Shown here: positions 1 to 8,459 of the stretch, piece after piece
Numbering within the stretch: position 1 is the stretch's first letter
How the letters are laid out: each line of letters begins with the position of its first letter
From: Phycisphaeraceae bacterium
Lineage (GTDB): Bacteria; Planctomycetota; Phycisphaerae; Phycisphaerales; UBA1924
Direction: 5' to 3'
NCBI GenBank assembly: GCA_019636495.1
Contig: JAHBXL010000020.1
Span: forward strand, 1-64,000
DNA length: 64,000 nucleotides
Notes under the pieces: generated by a model
Database searches by the model: none
What the model was told of the DNA's origin: nothing
What the model saw: the letters and a program-made list of their open reading frames with translations, nothing else
Position numbers and translations under genes: made by a program

Positions 1-230
1 AAACGTCCCCAACCCGTCCGGTGCGATCACCCCCGCCCCCACCCGCGACGGCCGCGGGCACGGATTCCATCACGCGCACGAAAGTCTGTCTATGACGCCC
101 GCTTTTCCCCGGGGGGGTGTGGGGCCGACCCCCTTCGGGAAGTACCTATGACGGGGGGGGGGATCAGCCAACAACCAACCGCCTACGCGCAAGAAACGAC
201 GTATCATCGCAATCTCGATTGGGGGTGTAA

Positions 231-953
231 ATGCTCAGGTATTGCACGTCGCTCCTGTGGAAGGCACTCGTCGAGTTTAAGTGCGCGAGTGATTGGCTTC
301 AGGGTGCCCTCGCCTTTGTCTGCTTTGTGATACTGCTGGTCAATCGGCAGCTTGCGGCACGCATTGAGTCGTTCGACGGCATTTCGCCCGCTTGGGCGCT
401 CCTGCCGATCGGTGCCGTCTTCGCCTTTAGGGTGTTCCGAGCTGGCCACGAGCACGCCGGGGCGCTCCAGGCAACGGTCGACGAACTCCTTGCGGGGACA
501 CCGTTGGCCGCGAGGCTGCGAAGCCGGAAGACCGAGATCGAGGGCATCCATGCTTCGAATGGCGTGGTGCAGGACTTCCGCATCGCGTTCAAGCGGCTCG
601 AGGATGGCCAGCGCCTGGTGGTCGACCTCCTCAATCGACCCGAGGCCAGCGCTTGGCGGCACCGCCCGCACGGCTGGGAGATAGGCGATCCGCCACTGAT
701 CGCGTGGTCGGGCCTCTCCGCTGTGATCCAGGCTCGATACCCAGGCGAGATCATCCCCCAGGAGTCGCTCTACACCGAATATGAGGGGCGCGAGTTGGCT
801 TCGATCGAGCCGCAGGAGTTCGACCGCGTCAAGTCCCATTCGCTTCAGGTGATAGGATTAGTCATCAGGGAGCTCGAGCGTCCAGCGGACCCGTTTCAAC
901 CGGAAGATCCGAACCTGTTTCGGCGGATGGTCGATCGATTCAAGGTGCGGTGA
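231..953 (+). CDS. Hypothetical membrane protein
   Basis: I do not recognise the family. The 240-residue product has two hydrophobic stretches near the N-terminus (about residues 22-40 and 53-68), then a soluble, charged region, so it is probably an inner-membrane protein with a cytoplasmic or periplasmic tail. A purine-rich GGGGGTG stretch lies just before the ATG. An antisense open frame (204-839) covers the same DNA but lacks protein-like composition, so I chose the plus strand. The gene lies just beyond the 3' end of the Rhs cassette array and points towards it. It is less GC-biased than the housekeeping genes, which fits accessory DNA, but nothing shows a link to the toxins. Confidence 0.6.
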   Translation: MLRYCTSLLWKALVEFKCASDWLQGALAFVCFVILLVNRQLAARIESFDGISPAWALLPIGAVFAFRVFRAGHEHAGALQATVDELLAGTPLAARLRSRKTEIEGIHASNGVVQDFRIAFKRLEDGQRLVVDLLNRPEASAWRHRPHGWEIGDPPLIAWSGLSAVIQARYPGEIIPQESLYTEYEGRELASIEPQEFDRVKSHSLQVIGLVIRELERPADPFQPEDPNLFRRMVDRFKVR

Positions 954-1061
954 ACGCTTCGCCACCCCCGCTGAAGGCACCATCCATGCCAGGAACTTGG
1001 CACGTATATGGCACACGGCGTTCCGACAGGTGACGTAACCAGCGTCCATCGCGATGGTTAC

Positions 1062-1096
1062 GCGATTCTTGCAGGTAGGTTCGAATCCTAGATCCC
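1062..1096 (+). other. tRNA T-arm-like fragment at array edge
   Basis: A TAGG-TTCGAAT-CCTA stem-loop matches the T-arm consensus of tRNA. It is followed by ATCCCC, which resembles an acceptor 3' strand. No matching 5' acceptor, D-arm or anticodon arm could be folded upstream, so this is not an intact tRNA. It sits where Rhs homology ends and supplies the last codons of the terminal Rhs remnant. Such 3' tRNA fragments often mark integration sites, but this is only a suggestion. Confidence 0.25.
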
Positions 1097-1522
1097 CTGC
1101 TTTCCCGCCGCCCGCCGCGCGAAGCGCTGGCCCGGTCCCGCCTGCCCATCGCCCGTGCCCCAGACATACTCGCGGGCGACGTACGTGTAGATGACCGGCG
1201 CCGGGCTTCCCCCGCCGCCGCCCAACATCGCCACCTGGCCCTCTTCGAGGCCGAGCGTCGTCGCCTTGGTGTCGAGTTCCTCGGCTTCGGTCGCCGCGAG
1301 CGCGAGCGCCTCAAGTTCCCCCCACCCTTCATCGCCGCCGCCGGCCATCAACAACTCGATCGACAACAGCGGATCGGTCACAACCTCTTGGATGCGCCGG
1401 ATGCCGTCGTAGTAGAAACGCTCGCTGCGGACCTCGCCGCTGATCGCGCCATCCTCGATGTTCGGGAACGGCGACTGCGTGCGGATCAACCGACCAAGCC
1501 CGTCATATGTGTAGTGCTTCAC
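1088..1522 (-). pseudogene. Terminal Rhs-core remnant without toxin tip
   Basis: The translation carries YD-repeat-like Rhs sequence (HYTYDGLGRLIRTQSPF, RFYYDGIRRIQE) nearly identical to the first part of the 10529-12754 ORF. Homology runs from about 1588 to about 1147. It then stops at the GTGDG motif and the frame ends after about 15 unrelated residues, so there is no DPLGL junction, toxin or immunity gene. Homology extends upstream of the listed GTG start without an ATG, so the start is arbitrary. It is the last element of the array in the direction of transcription and looks like a truncated leftover or a recombination end. Confidence 0.75.
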
Positions 1523-1588
1523 CAGCGCGCCGGGGGTGGCCGTAAATGAGAGTTCGCCCTCGATGGGATCGGGCTCTCCGGGGCCGGG
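1147..1588 (-). repeat. Left terminal direct repeat of the Rhs array
   Basis: This segment matches about 12193-12623 in the same orientation (Rhs sequence from GEPDPIEGEL to YVWGTGDG), with a small length difference in the glycine-rich stretch. The two copies bracket all five toxin/immunity pairs. Confidence 0.8.
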
Positions 1589-1625
1589 CGAACCTGGATC
1601 CGATTGACTACGAAGCGACCTTCAT

Positions 1626-2114
1626 TCATTGGCGATAGTACCGAACGTTTGAAAAATAAGTCGACGGCGGCCCAAGCTGCCCTCTAGCCCAATCCTGCAG
1701 AATGCCCCACTCATTAGGAAACGCTTTGAGGACTGCCCCCCTAGCACGCTCAGAGTCGCCAAACTGTTCCTCCAGCCACTCAACCACCCACTTCAGAGCC
1801 GCCTCCAACCTGTCAGATCTTGGTAGCTGGTCGCCAATCGCAATCCGATCGAACTCCTCGCGAAATGGAGACGCGATGTCCTCAGCTCTATTCTGTAACC
1901 CCCAGTAGCCGCAACTTGGCGGATAAGACTTTGTAACCATGGCTGTTGGTGTGACGCCAAAATTGATGTAGTGTCCGGATCCCCAGCGACTCGCCTGGCA
2001 CTGTATCAGCGTCGTTAGTTCTCTCCCGGATCGCCAGAAAAGCGTCCCTTTACATTTGTAGTCGAAGGGCATGACAACTCGCTTCAGTGTTTTAACAAGC
2101 AGACTCTTGTTCAT
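1626..2114 (-). CDS. DUF4304-like candidate immunity protein
   Basis: A 162-residue soluble protein that starts MNKSLLVKTLKRVV. It shows the pattern of DUF4304 proteins: an N-terminal helix, then a lysine/glycine strand (KCKGTLFWR), then an SRWGSGHYINFGV-like motif. I chose the ATG at 2114 because it lies one base after the TGA of the upstream toxin ORF (2116-2118). The longer open frame would run into the toxin gene. Its place directly behind a PD-(D/E)XK-like Rhs tip makes it the likely cognate antidote, binding and blocking the toxin in the cytoplasm. The family match is by eye; the immunity role is inferred from position. Confidence 0.7.
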   Translation of the reverse strand: MNKSLLVKTLKRVVMPFDYKCKGTLFWRSGRELTTLIQCQASRWGSGHYINFGVTPTAMVTKSYPPSCGYWGLQNRAEDIASPFREEFDRIAIGDQLPRSDRLEAALKWVVEWLEEQFGDSERARGAVLKAFPNEWGILQDWARGQLGPPSTYFSNVRYYRQ

Positions 2115-2115
2115 T

Positions 2116-3276
2116 TCAGGGCCCGTACGTGTCAAGATAGGGTGCATACGTCCCGCGGATGCTCGGATCAGGGTGCCGCGCCAATCCAGCCACGTACTTT
2201 GCTAATCGCTTCGCTCCTGACGCACGACCGGTCGGGGTGTCGGGCTTTAACTCCCGCACAATCTTGGCATTCACATTGATCGCGTCTGCACGTCCAGCAC
2301 CGGGTATTGTGACTTCATACCTATAACCTGGTCCCAGTGTGTGACGGTAGTTCCGATGAGCTCGCTGGCCGGTTTGGGCAACTATCGAGTGGCCGCTGTT
2401 CACATTGCGGCCGACGCCGTTCCGCGACCCCCGCCCCGACTTCTGCTGACCAGCGAATCGATCCAGTGGGTTGTACGAGTCCTGGGTTCCCGGAAGGCCG
2501 ATGTCAAATGCGTTCTTTGCACCTCGAGCCAATGCCAAGCCGACCCATGTGTCATCCGTTCGGCTGTGCCAGTCGTCCGGCAGGTCCCAGTCAAGTGCCC
2601 ACTCAACATCCCACTCGAGATTGGCCGCGTAATCCTCAACAATCGCTTTGGCCGCCTCTCGGATGAAATCCGACGGTCCGGGAAGCGGGTCGAGCAACGC
2701 GAACGCGTCCATCCCCTCTTCAAACCAGTTCGGCCCATCTTCCTCATCCTCGCCCGACTCCAGCCCGAGCGGGTCCGACCGCCTCCATGGGTTCGAGCGA
2801 ACATACTGGTACAGGTTGCCGCCATCTTCGTACAGAGACAGCATGCTGAACGCCGCGACCAGTGCCCCCACCCCCCCCATCCCGCGGCCGTGGAAACTCG
2901 TCGCCTCGATCAGCGTCAGCGCGGTCGCGTTCGGATCGGGCTGCAGGAACCGGCCCAGTTGCGGCATGTATGCGCGGTTGCGCATCTGCACCACCAGGTG
3001 CGCAAACGGGATCAGCCGCGGCGGCTCGTTCCCGAGCGAATCGGCGGAAGCCGAATCCAACCTGTCAAAGAACAGCGCCTTGTGCCCGCACCGAACAGTC
3101 GGGAACGGGTGCAGATGCTCGGCGGCCGTAGCGGCCCCGTACGCATCATACCGCCATTGACCACAAACGCGAGCGGTCGAACTCGACCCGCCCAAATCAC
3201 AAGCAGCGACGATATCCCCACCAGCATCCTGAAGCGTCCACCACGCCGCGCGGGTCGGACCGTACTGCACCAGCAA
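2116..3276 (-). CDS. Rhs-core cassette with PD-(D/E)XK-like toxin tip
   Basis: Residues 1-172 are the conserved Rhs-associated core (RYDAYGAA, MPQLGRFLQPDPNA) ending at DPLGL. A linker with VEWALDWDLPDDWHSR follows, shared with two other cassettes. The C-terminal part has GAGRADAINVNAKIVRELKP followed by a glycine and aromatic helix (GAKRLAKYV). This resembles the D...(E)LK signature of restriction-endonuclease-fold toxins, so a DNase or RNase is likely. Rhs homology continues upstream to about 3345 (YVAREYVWGTGDG) without a good ATG, and the listed start is a TTG inside the repeat, so this is probably a silent donor cassette. The candidate antidote gene follows after one base. Confidence 0.8.
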   Translation of the reverse strand: MLVQYGPTRAAWWTLQDAGGDIVAACDLGGSSSTARVCGQWRYDAYGAATAAEHLHPFPTVRCGHKALFFDRLDSASADSLGNEPPRLIPFAHLVVQMRNRAYMPQLGRFLQPDPNATALTLIEATSFHGRGMGGVGALVAAFSMLSLYEDGGNLYQYVRSNPWRRSDPLGLESGEDEEDGPNWFEEGMDAFALLDPLPGPSDFIREAAKAIVEDYAANLEWDVEWALDWDLPDDWHSRTDDTWVGLALARGAKNAFDIGLPGTQDSYNPLDRFAGQQKSGRGSRNGVGRNVNSGHSIVAQTGQRAHRNYRHTLGPGYRYEVTIPGAGRADAINVNAKIVRELKPDTPTGRASGAKRLAKYVAGLARHPDPSIRGTYAPYLDTYGP

Positions 3277-3345
3277 CTCATCGGGGCCGGCGTGACCATC
3301 GCCCGTGCCCCAGACATACTCGCGGGCAACGTAGGCGAGGTGGTC
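2761..3345 (-). repeat. Rhs core repeat, cassette 5
   Basis: Copy of the shared core, extended at its 5' end to the YVAREYVWGTGDG block and ending at the DPLGL codons. It starts some 25 bases after the stop of the preceding immunity gene. Confidence 0.8.
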
Positions 3346-3366
3346 AACCCCCCCCCACCTACTTTC

Positions 3367-3966
3367 TCACCGGCTCGGCGCACGCCGTTCGCGACTTCGC
3401 TTCTTTTGAGGACGCGGTGCCTGGGCACGGGCCAGCCGCCGCTCTGCTTCCTCCTCCGTGCACAAGTTTTTCAAGAATGCGTTGAATGAGCCAGCAAGCT
3501 TGTAGAGTCCATCTGAAGGCTTGGCCACGATTTTCGGATCGGAGCTGACATCGTCCCACACCTTGAGCCAGACCTGCCCTCTGCGGCGACCGCTGGTGAA
3601 CAAGAGGATGCTGTCACCCGGACCGGTGTAGCCAACAGCGATGCAGCCCCGCGGCACCGGCACCGCCTCATCGGCGTACCGTTGAAGCAGCTCTTGCTGA
3701 CCACGCAGGTTTAATGAATCGATGCGAGAGCTAGTGATGGGCGCAAACGCCTGGACCCAGCCCACCCAGCGCTCTCCGCGTTGCCTGCGAACGAAGAAGC
3801 TAGGATCTGGTTCGCCGCCATTGCGCCACCGCATGAACTCTCGATAATCTGCTGGGAAACATGCTCCAATCTCACTCTGTGCGCGATCGAGCATTGCGAC
3901 AGTCAGTCGCCGTCCACACTTGTTCATGGCAACTGGCCATTGTACTCGTTTAGACTCTTCACTCAT
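3367..3966 (-). CDS. SUKH (SMI1/KNR4) family immunity protein
   Basis: A 199-residue soluble protein. The segment FPADYREFMRWRNGG is the classic SUKH/SMI1-KNR4 signature, in which an (L/F)PxDY helix precedes an NGG turn. SUKH proteins are common antidotes to nuclease toxins in polymorphic toxin loci. I chose the ATG at 3966, which overlaps the end of the WHH toxin ORF by eight bases (ATGAGTGA); the longer open frame reads back into the toxin gene. The last 25 residues are very basic (KKRSRERR), which is unusual and may reflect read-on into junction sequence. It is likely the cognate immunity protein of the preceding tip. Family call firm; pairing inferred from overlap. Confidence 0.85.
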   Translation of the reverse strand: MSEESKRVQWPVAMNKCGRRLTVAMLDRAQSEIGACFPADYREFMRWRNGGEPDPSFFVRRQRGERWVGWVQAFAPITSSRIDSLNLRGQQELLQRYADEAVPVPRGCIAVGYTGPGDSILLFTSGRRRGQVWLKVWDDVSSDPKIVAKPSDGLYKLAGSFNAFLKNLCTEEEAERRLARAQAPRPQKKRSRERRAPSR

Positions 3967-5137
3967 ACCAGGTCTTTCCGCCACCAATATGCGGCTTGAC
4001 TCTATTATGAAGATCACTGGGCACCAAGTACAGCCGGCCACGGACATTGTCGTGATGCCATGTGCATGGCACACCATATTCGTTTACCCAGTTATAACGC
4101 CTTGACTTGCCAAATCGGGCGTTTGCAGCAGCAATATCTGCGTCGGAGTTCCCCTGCGGCGTAATACGTACCTTCTCCTTAATGGCAGACTCCGGAAACA
4201 CCACGAACTTATGCTTGTACTTTGGGCTTCTGAATACGTTGACGTGATAACTTCCACTCTTCACTTTGATATGAATCCTCGCAGAGAAGTTTGCGGACCC
4301 GCCGCCGACGCCGATCCGGCGTTGGTGGAACCGACTCTTTGAGCCCGATCCTACAGCGAATCGATCTAATGGATTGAAGCGGTGGTCGCCGATCCCGAAG
4401 TCGAAGGCATCATAAAGCCCGCGACCCATCGCAGTCACTACCCATCGGTTGTCAAGTCTGCTGTGCGCATCGTCCGGTAGATCCCAGTTGAGTGCCCACT
4501 CGACATCCCAGTCGAGATTCGCAGAGTACTCTTCGACAAGTGACTGAAGCGCCCCTGTAATGAAGTCGCTCGGACCGGGCAACCCGAAGTTCGCCGAGAA
4601 CGCATCCTCCCAGAAGTCATCCCACTCGTAAAGTCCCAATGGATCGCTGCTGTTCCACGGGCTCGACCCAAGATATTCGTACAGGTTCATCCCATCGCCG
4701 TAGAGACCCTGCACGTCGAACGCCGCGACCAGCGCACCCATGCCACGGCCGTGGAAACTGGTCGCCTCGATCAGCGTCAGCGCGGTCGCGTTTGGATCGG
4801 GCTGCAGGAAGCGACCGAGTTGCGGCATGTATGCGCGGTTGCGCATCTGCACCACCAGGTGCGCAAACGGGATCAGCCGCGGCGGCTCATTCCCGAGCGA
4901 ATCGGCGGAAGCCGAATCCAACCTGTCAAAGAACAGCGCCTTGTGCCCACACCGAAGGACCGGGAAGGCGTGCAGATGCTCGGCGGCCGTAGCGGCCCCG
5001 TACGCATCATACCGCCACTGCCCGCACACGCGCGCAGTGCCCCCACTTCCTGACAAATCACAAACCGCCACCACATCCCCGCCCGCATCCTGAAGCGTCC
5101 AGAGGGCCGCGCGGGTGGTGCCATATTGCACCAGCAA
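3959..5137 (-). CDS. Rhs-core cassette with WHH nuclease toxin tip
   Basis: The Rhs core (to DPLGL, about residue 169) is followed by the LPGPSDF...DWDVEWALNWDLPDD linker and a variable tip. The last 40 residues, with TWHHD, GRLYLVP and DLHNRVKPHIGG, match the WHH branch of the HNH/Endo VII nuclease superfamily. The paired histidines and the downstream His would bind metal and cut nucleic acid. An in-frame TAA lies about six codons upstream of the shared DELLVQYG block and there is no in-frame ATG, so expression as drawn (TTG start) is doubtful. The ATG nearest the start is out of frame. The tip is visibly more AT-rich than the core. The SUKH gene overlaps its end by eight bases. Confidence 0.85.
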   Translation of the reverse strand: MLVQYGTTRAALWTLQDAGGDVVAVCDLSGSGGTARVCGQWRYDAYGAATAAEHLHAFPVLRCGHKALFFDRLDSASADSLGNEPPRLIPFAHLVVQMRNRAYMPQLGRFLQPDPNATALTLIEATSFHGRGMGALVAAFDVQGLYGDGMNLYEYLGSSPWNSSDPLGLYEWDDFWEDAFSANFGLPGPSDFITGALQSLVEEYSANLDWDVEWALNWDLPDDAHSRLDNRWVVTAMGRGLYDAFDFGIGDHRFNPLDRFAVGSGSKSRFHQRRIGVGGGSANFSARIHIKVKSGSYHVNVFRSPKYKHKFVVFPESAIKEKVRITPQGNSDADIAAANARFGKSRRYNWVNEYGVPCTWHHDNVRGRLYLVPSDLHNRVKPHIGGGKTWYE

Positions 5138-5147
5138 CTCATCGGCG
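4631..5147 (-). repeat. Rhs core repeat, cassette 4
   Basis: Core copy from DELLVQYG to DPLGL. It differs from its siblings by scattered substitutions (for example TTRAALWTL for PTRAAWWTL). Confidence 0.85.
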
Positions 5148-5223
5148 TCGAGGCGTTACGCTCGGGCTTACACTTGATTCTCGTACGCGGGTGTCTCGGA
5201 TTTGCCCAATTGGACAGGCCGCA

Positions 5224-6210
5224 TCAGCACACATCTCGCGGCACTTCACGAGTGATATCAGTGCCAACGGTTAGAATGGTACGGTTCGGAAGGACGGCAT
5301 AGCGCCCATGGTCGCAGAGGAAGCCACTGGGATCCTTCTTTCGATCCGATGAGACACACGAGATGCCTTTGGACCAGAGAACTAGCTGCGTGTCCAAATC
5401 AATCTCCATCAGTATGCGACTCCCAAGACTCGCGTGCAAATCATTCCAACCCATCGCAATAAGTGTGTCCCGCTCAGGATGGTAAGCGAGGTCGTACACG
5501 TTCATGCCAGGCATAGTGAACACAAGCTCGCCCGTATCCTTGGCGAACCCCACGATAGATGTTTCGACCTTTACCAGCACCATCGAGCGAGCGAGTGTCG
5601 GATGAAACATGCTTATGGGGCGTTTGGAGCCAAGATCCACAGCCCACGTTGGTCGATGTGGATCTGGCAGCATGTGACTCCGTTCGCTATCAAGGAACTG
5701 AAGCATTCGCTTGATGTCGATCGGCACACGTAGATCATCATGCTCCAACCACACATTGCGTTGCCCATTCTGGACCAGCGCAATGCCCGATGGATCTACG
5801 CAATCGTAGTTTCGGCACTCAGTTCGAGTACCTACGACCTCGCCGGTACGACGATCAAACTCCTTAAGACCATACTTCTCATGGATTGCGCCGACCGTCT
5901 CGCGCCCGCTGACCTGAACGAGCGACCACGAAAGTGAAACCGGCTTCGAAACAAAAATCGTCGCGCCGGTATCAACTGATACACTTCGAAGGCATACTTT
6001 GTATCTATCCGCTGGTGCACGCTCGAATCCGAACCACTGTCGCCACCTAGAGACGAGTAGTGCCGTGAAAGTAATGCCCCACGCCTCAGCATAGAAGCGA
6101 CCGTGGCTGCGAAGGTCACGCAGATCAACCACAAGTTGCTGCTGCCCGACTTGGAAGCAAGCAAGCGGGCCGTAACGGTCCATGGTAAGAGGCTCGCCGT
6201 CCGCCAACAT
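5224..6210 (-). CDS. Propeller-like candidate immunity protein for DUF2380 tip
   Basis: A 328-residue protein of no family I can name. It contains repeated beta-rich blocks such as VGFAKDTGELVFTMPG, VYDLAYHPERDTLIAMG and ILMEIDLDTQLVLWSKG, the rhythm of PQQ/WD-like beta-propeller blades. It starts 15 bases after the stop of the HINT-DUF2380 toxin ORF, with GAAAGG ahead of the ATG. An equally sized propeller-like ORF follows the other DUF2380-type tip (9582-10532), so I infer both are cognate antidotes. The two are not obviously close in sequence. Base composition is much less GC-rich than the housekeeping genes. Another ATG at 6183 is possible. Confidence 0.6.
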   Translation of the reverse strand: MLADGEPLTMDRYGPLACFQVGQQQLVVDLRDLRSHGRFYAEAWGITFTALLVSRWRQWFGFERAPADRYKVCLRSVSVDTGATIFVSKPVSLSWSLVQVSGRETVGAIHEKYGLKEFDRRTGEVVGTRTECRNYDCVDPSGIALVQNGQRNVWLEHDDLRVPIDIKRMLQFLDSERSHMLPDPHRPTWAVDLGSKRPISMFHPTLARSMVLVKVETSIVGFAKDTGELVFTMPGMNVYDLAYHPERDTLIAMGWNDLHASLGSRILMEIDLDTQLVLWSKGISCVSSDRKKDPSGFLCDHGRYAVLPNRTILTVGTDITREVPRDVC

Positions 6211-6225
6211 ACACGCCTTTCAATA

Positions 6226-7668
6226 TCAACGACTCTTGAGCTTCACCCACTCGCTCTGGTAATGAGCCATCATCTGATCTCTGAAAGCCAGTATCTCCTC
6301 TTTGGTCGCGTGTGGATTGCTCTTTCTGAACTCCTGCCACTTAAAGTTGAAGTCCCTAACTCGACGGTGGTTACCGTGCATCCACTTGTGCATGTCTTCC
6401 GGAATATTCTGAACAAAGTCATGCACATTGAGATTGACTCGTTCGGCCCATGCCTTGATATCCTTCTGCTGTGGAATCCAGTGATGGCCGACAAGCCGAC
6501 ACGGGCGCTGATTATGCACCAACACCCCGCCCATGCCGACGCGGTACGTGTGCACTCCCTCCACCTCGAAATTGTGCACTGTCGCCCGGCGGCTCGTGAA
6601 CTCGACGGCCGCAACCTCGTGAACTGGCGCGATGTTGGCCGCGGGCGCGATTTGTGAGCCGCCGCCCACCAGCGACCTCACCAGGTCGCCGCTCCGCAGG
6701 TTCTGGGCCTCCACCCATCCGCGGCCCTCGACGTAGAACGGGTGCTCCTCGGTGGTGTTCAGCGTTTCGGCTTGTCCGCCGGCGAGCAGCATCGTCACCG
6801 CGACGATCGGCGCGCCGTGGCGCACGAACGTCTGCTTCACGCGCCGAAGGCTGATCTCTCCCGTGCATTCATCGGTTGCGACAACCAGATCGCCCTCGAC
6901 GACATCTTCGATCGGGACGATCCCGCGTGCAGTCCAGACTTCGGTGCTGGCCTCGAAGCACCCGCAGCCCCTTCTGAGGAACTGCGCCGCACGTTGCATC
7001 AGGCCCATCGGACTGTTGCGCCACAGGAATCCCGCGGCCTTGCCAACGTAGTGCTTCGCGCCGCTCCACGCCGCAGCGCCGATCCGCCCGACAACCGATC
7101 CCACGCCCTTGAACATCATGGCGAGTTTGCCGCCGGGGATCAGCCCGATCGCCGCGGCGGCCATGGCCTGTTCCATGCTCTGTTCGCCCAGAGCGACCAG
7201 CGCCAGTTCGCCGGCGAGACTGGCCGCAGGGAATGGCAAGTAACTCAGGATCGTGGCGGCCACGATTGCCGTGGCGGTGCCTCCCTTGCCCAGTGCCGAG
7301 AAGAACGCCGCCTTGCTCGCCGCATCTTCGGCGAGGTACTCATCCACCATATTGAACGGGTCCCAACTCAGTCCGAGCGGGTCGGCACGCATCCACGGGT
7401 TCGAGCCCGCGTACTCGTACAGGTTCATCCCATCGCCGTAGAGACCCTGCACATCGAACGCCGCGACCAGCGCCCCCATCCCCCCCATCCCGCGGCCGTG
7501 GAAACTCGTCGCCTCGATGAGCGTCAACGCGGTCGCGTTCGGATCGGGCTGCAGGAACCGGCCCAGTTGCGGCATGTACGCCCGGTTGCGCATTTGCACC
7601 ACCAGGTGTGCAAACGGGATCAGCCGCGGCGGCTCGTTGCCGAGATTGTCGGCGGAGGCCGAATCCAA
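6226..7668 (-). CDS. Rhs-core cassette with HINT and DUF2380-like toxin tip
   Basis: The ORF opens inside the Rhs core (DSASADNLGNEPPRLIPF) and reaches DPLGL near residue 100. A hydrophobic, alanine-rich pre-toxin segment follows (about 120-220). A HINT autoprocessing domain spans about residues 232-386, from GCGCFEAST through EEHPFYVEGRGW to GGVLVHN. The tip, GHHWIPQQK...HDFVQNIPEDMHKWMHGNH...KWQEF, has the HH(I/W)P, H..HG and W..F pattern of DUF2380/SitA-like toxins. Upstream, the core is broken by a frameshift at a G-tract near 7690, so the visible start is the consequence of a lesion. The HINT domain would release the tip by self-cleavage. Confidence 0.8.
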   Translation of the reverse strand: MDSASADNLGNEPPRLIPFAHLVVQMRNRAYMPQLGRFLQPDPNATALTLIEATSFHGRGMGGMGALVAAFDVQGLYGDGMNLYEYAGSNPWMRADPLGLSWDPFNMVDEYLAEDAASKAAFFSALGKGGTATAIVAATILSYLPFPAASLAGELALVALGEQSMEQAMAAAAIGLIPGGKLAMMFKGVGSVVGRIGAAAWSGAKHYVGKAAGFLWRNSPMGLMQRAAQFLRRGCGCFEASTEVWTARGIVPIEDVVEGDLVVATDECTGEISLRRVKQTFVRHGAPIVAVTMLLAGGQAETLNTTEEHPFYVEGRGWVEAQNLRSGDLVRSLVGGGSQIAPAANIAPVHEVAAVEFTSRRATVHNFEVEGVHTYRVGMGGVLVHNQRPCRLVGHHWIPQQKDIKAWAERVNLNVHDFVQNIPEDMHKWMHGNHRRVRDFNFKWQEFRKSNPHATKEEILAFRDQMMAHYQSEWVKLKSR

Positions 7669-7881
7669 CCTGTCAAAGAACAGCGCCTGGCGGGGGGGTG
7701 CCCGCAGCGAACTGCGGGGAAGGCAAACAAATGCTCGGCGGCCGTAGCGGCCCCGTACGCATCATACCGCCACTGCCCGCACACGCGCGCAGTGCCCCCA
7801 CTTCCACCGCCCGACCCGCCCAAATCACAAACGGCGACGATATCCCCACCAGCATCCTGCAGCGTCCACCACGCCGCGCGG
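7369..7881 (-). repeat. Rhs core repeat, cassette 3 (frameshifted)
   Basis: Core copy that starts directly behind the stop codon of the 7887-8459 gene and ends at DPLGL. It carries extra sequence, including a run of seven G at about 7690, where the siblings have GCGCCTTGTGCC. The reading frame changes at this point. Confidence 0.85.
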
Positions 7882-7886
7882 CATCA

Positions 7887-8459
7887 TCAGGGCGGGTAGA
7901 ACATACAGCCGGTCACCTTTGCCCGGACCAGTCTCCTCCTGAGGGTGTCGCGCATTATGGCGCTCTTATATCCGTATTTGACCCGAAATGTGCTGACGTG
8001 CGGCGGCACACGGTGAGCCATAATCGTCGACCGGTAGTACAACGGATCTTCACCCGTGTCATTTGCGTTCAACGAACGTATGGGATCCGCGCAATCGAGC
8101 GTGTGATTCAAGTGCATAATCCAATAGATCAACCCGAGAGACTTTCTACCAAATCGAATGTCTATGGGAATGAACTGACAGTCTCCCGGCCCCATCTCCT
8201 CGACGATCATTCGAACCTTCTCCGAGACCACGTACACGTCTCGATAGACCCATGGCACATCCTCTATACGGCCAGGACGCTCGGCGCGCCCAACACACGG
8301 CCTCGGCGGCAAGCGTACCTCACCGATTTGCCAGCGGATTGCATCTACTAGTAAATCATCGATGAGTACATCTACAGCCCACCTAGCTTCTTCACCAGCC
8401 TTACTGCCGGCGCCTTTCGCGAATGAAAACACCCAGAACTGCCGATTGTTCGCGCTCAT
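7887..8459 (-). CDS. Imm11/DUF1629-like immunity protein
   Basis: A 190-residue protein opening MSANNRQFWVFSF and ending FRVKYGYKSAIMRDTLRRRLVRAKVTGCMFYPP in part. A terminal block of this type (a strand, a helix that includes the residue pattern for a late-acting SD/RD turn, then GxxFYP) is typical of the DUF1629/Imm11 family found beside AHH and other Rhs nucleases. The start codon overlaps the stop of the AHH toxin ORF as ATGA, which implies translational coupling and a toxin/antidote pair. The next Rhs core repeat begins within a few bases of its stop. The family call is by motif only; an unrelated immunity family is possible. Confidence 0.7.
   Translation of the reverse strand: MSANNRQFWVFSFAKGAGSKAGEEARWAVDVLIDDLLVDAIRWQIGEVRLPPRPCVGRAERPGRIEDVPWVYRDVYVVSEKVRMIVEEMGPGDCQFIPIDIRFGRKSLGLIYWIMHLNHTLDCADPIRSLNANDTGEDPLYYRSTIMAHRVPPHVSTFRVKYGYKSAIMRDTLRRRLVRAKVTGCMFYPP

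Noticed and set aside
1..230. Search for a gene, CRISPR or RNA at the window start
   Set aside because: No credible frame, repeat-spacer pattern or RNA fold was found; homopolymer G runs only.
204..839. Minus-strand 211-codon open frame
   Set aside because: It is antisense to the more protein-like plus-strand gene at 231-953 and lacks recognisable features.
2341..3489. Long plus-strand frame across an Rhs cassette
   Set aside because: It is the antisense of the Rhs core; the same antisense text recurs in every cassette (for example at 8912-9466 and 11582-12076).
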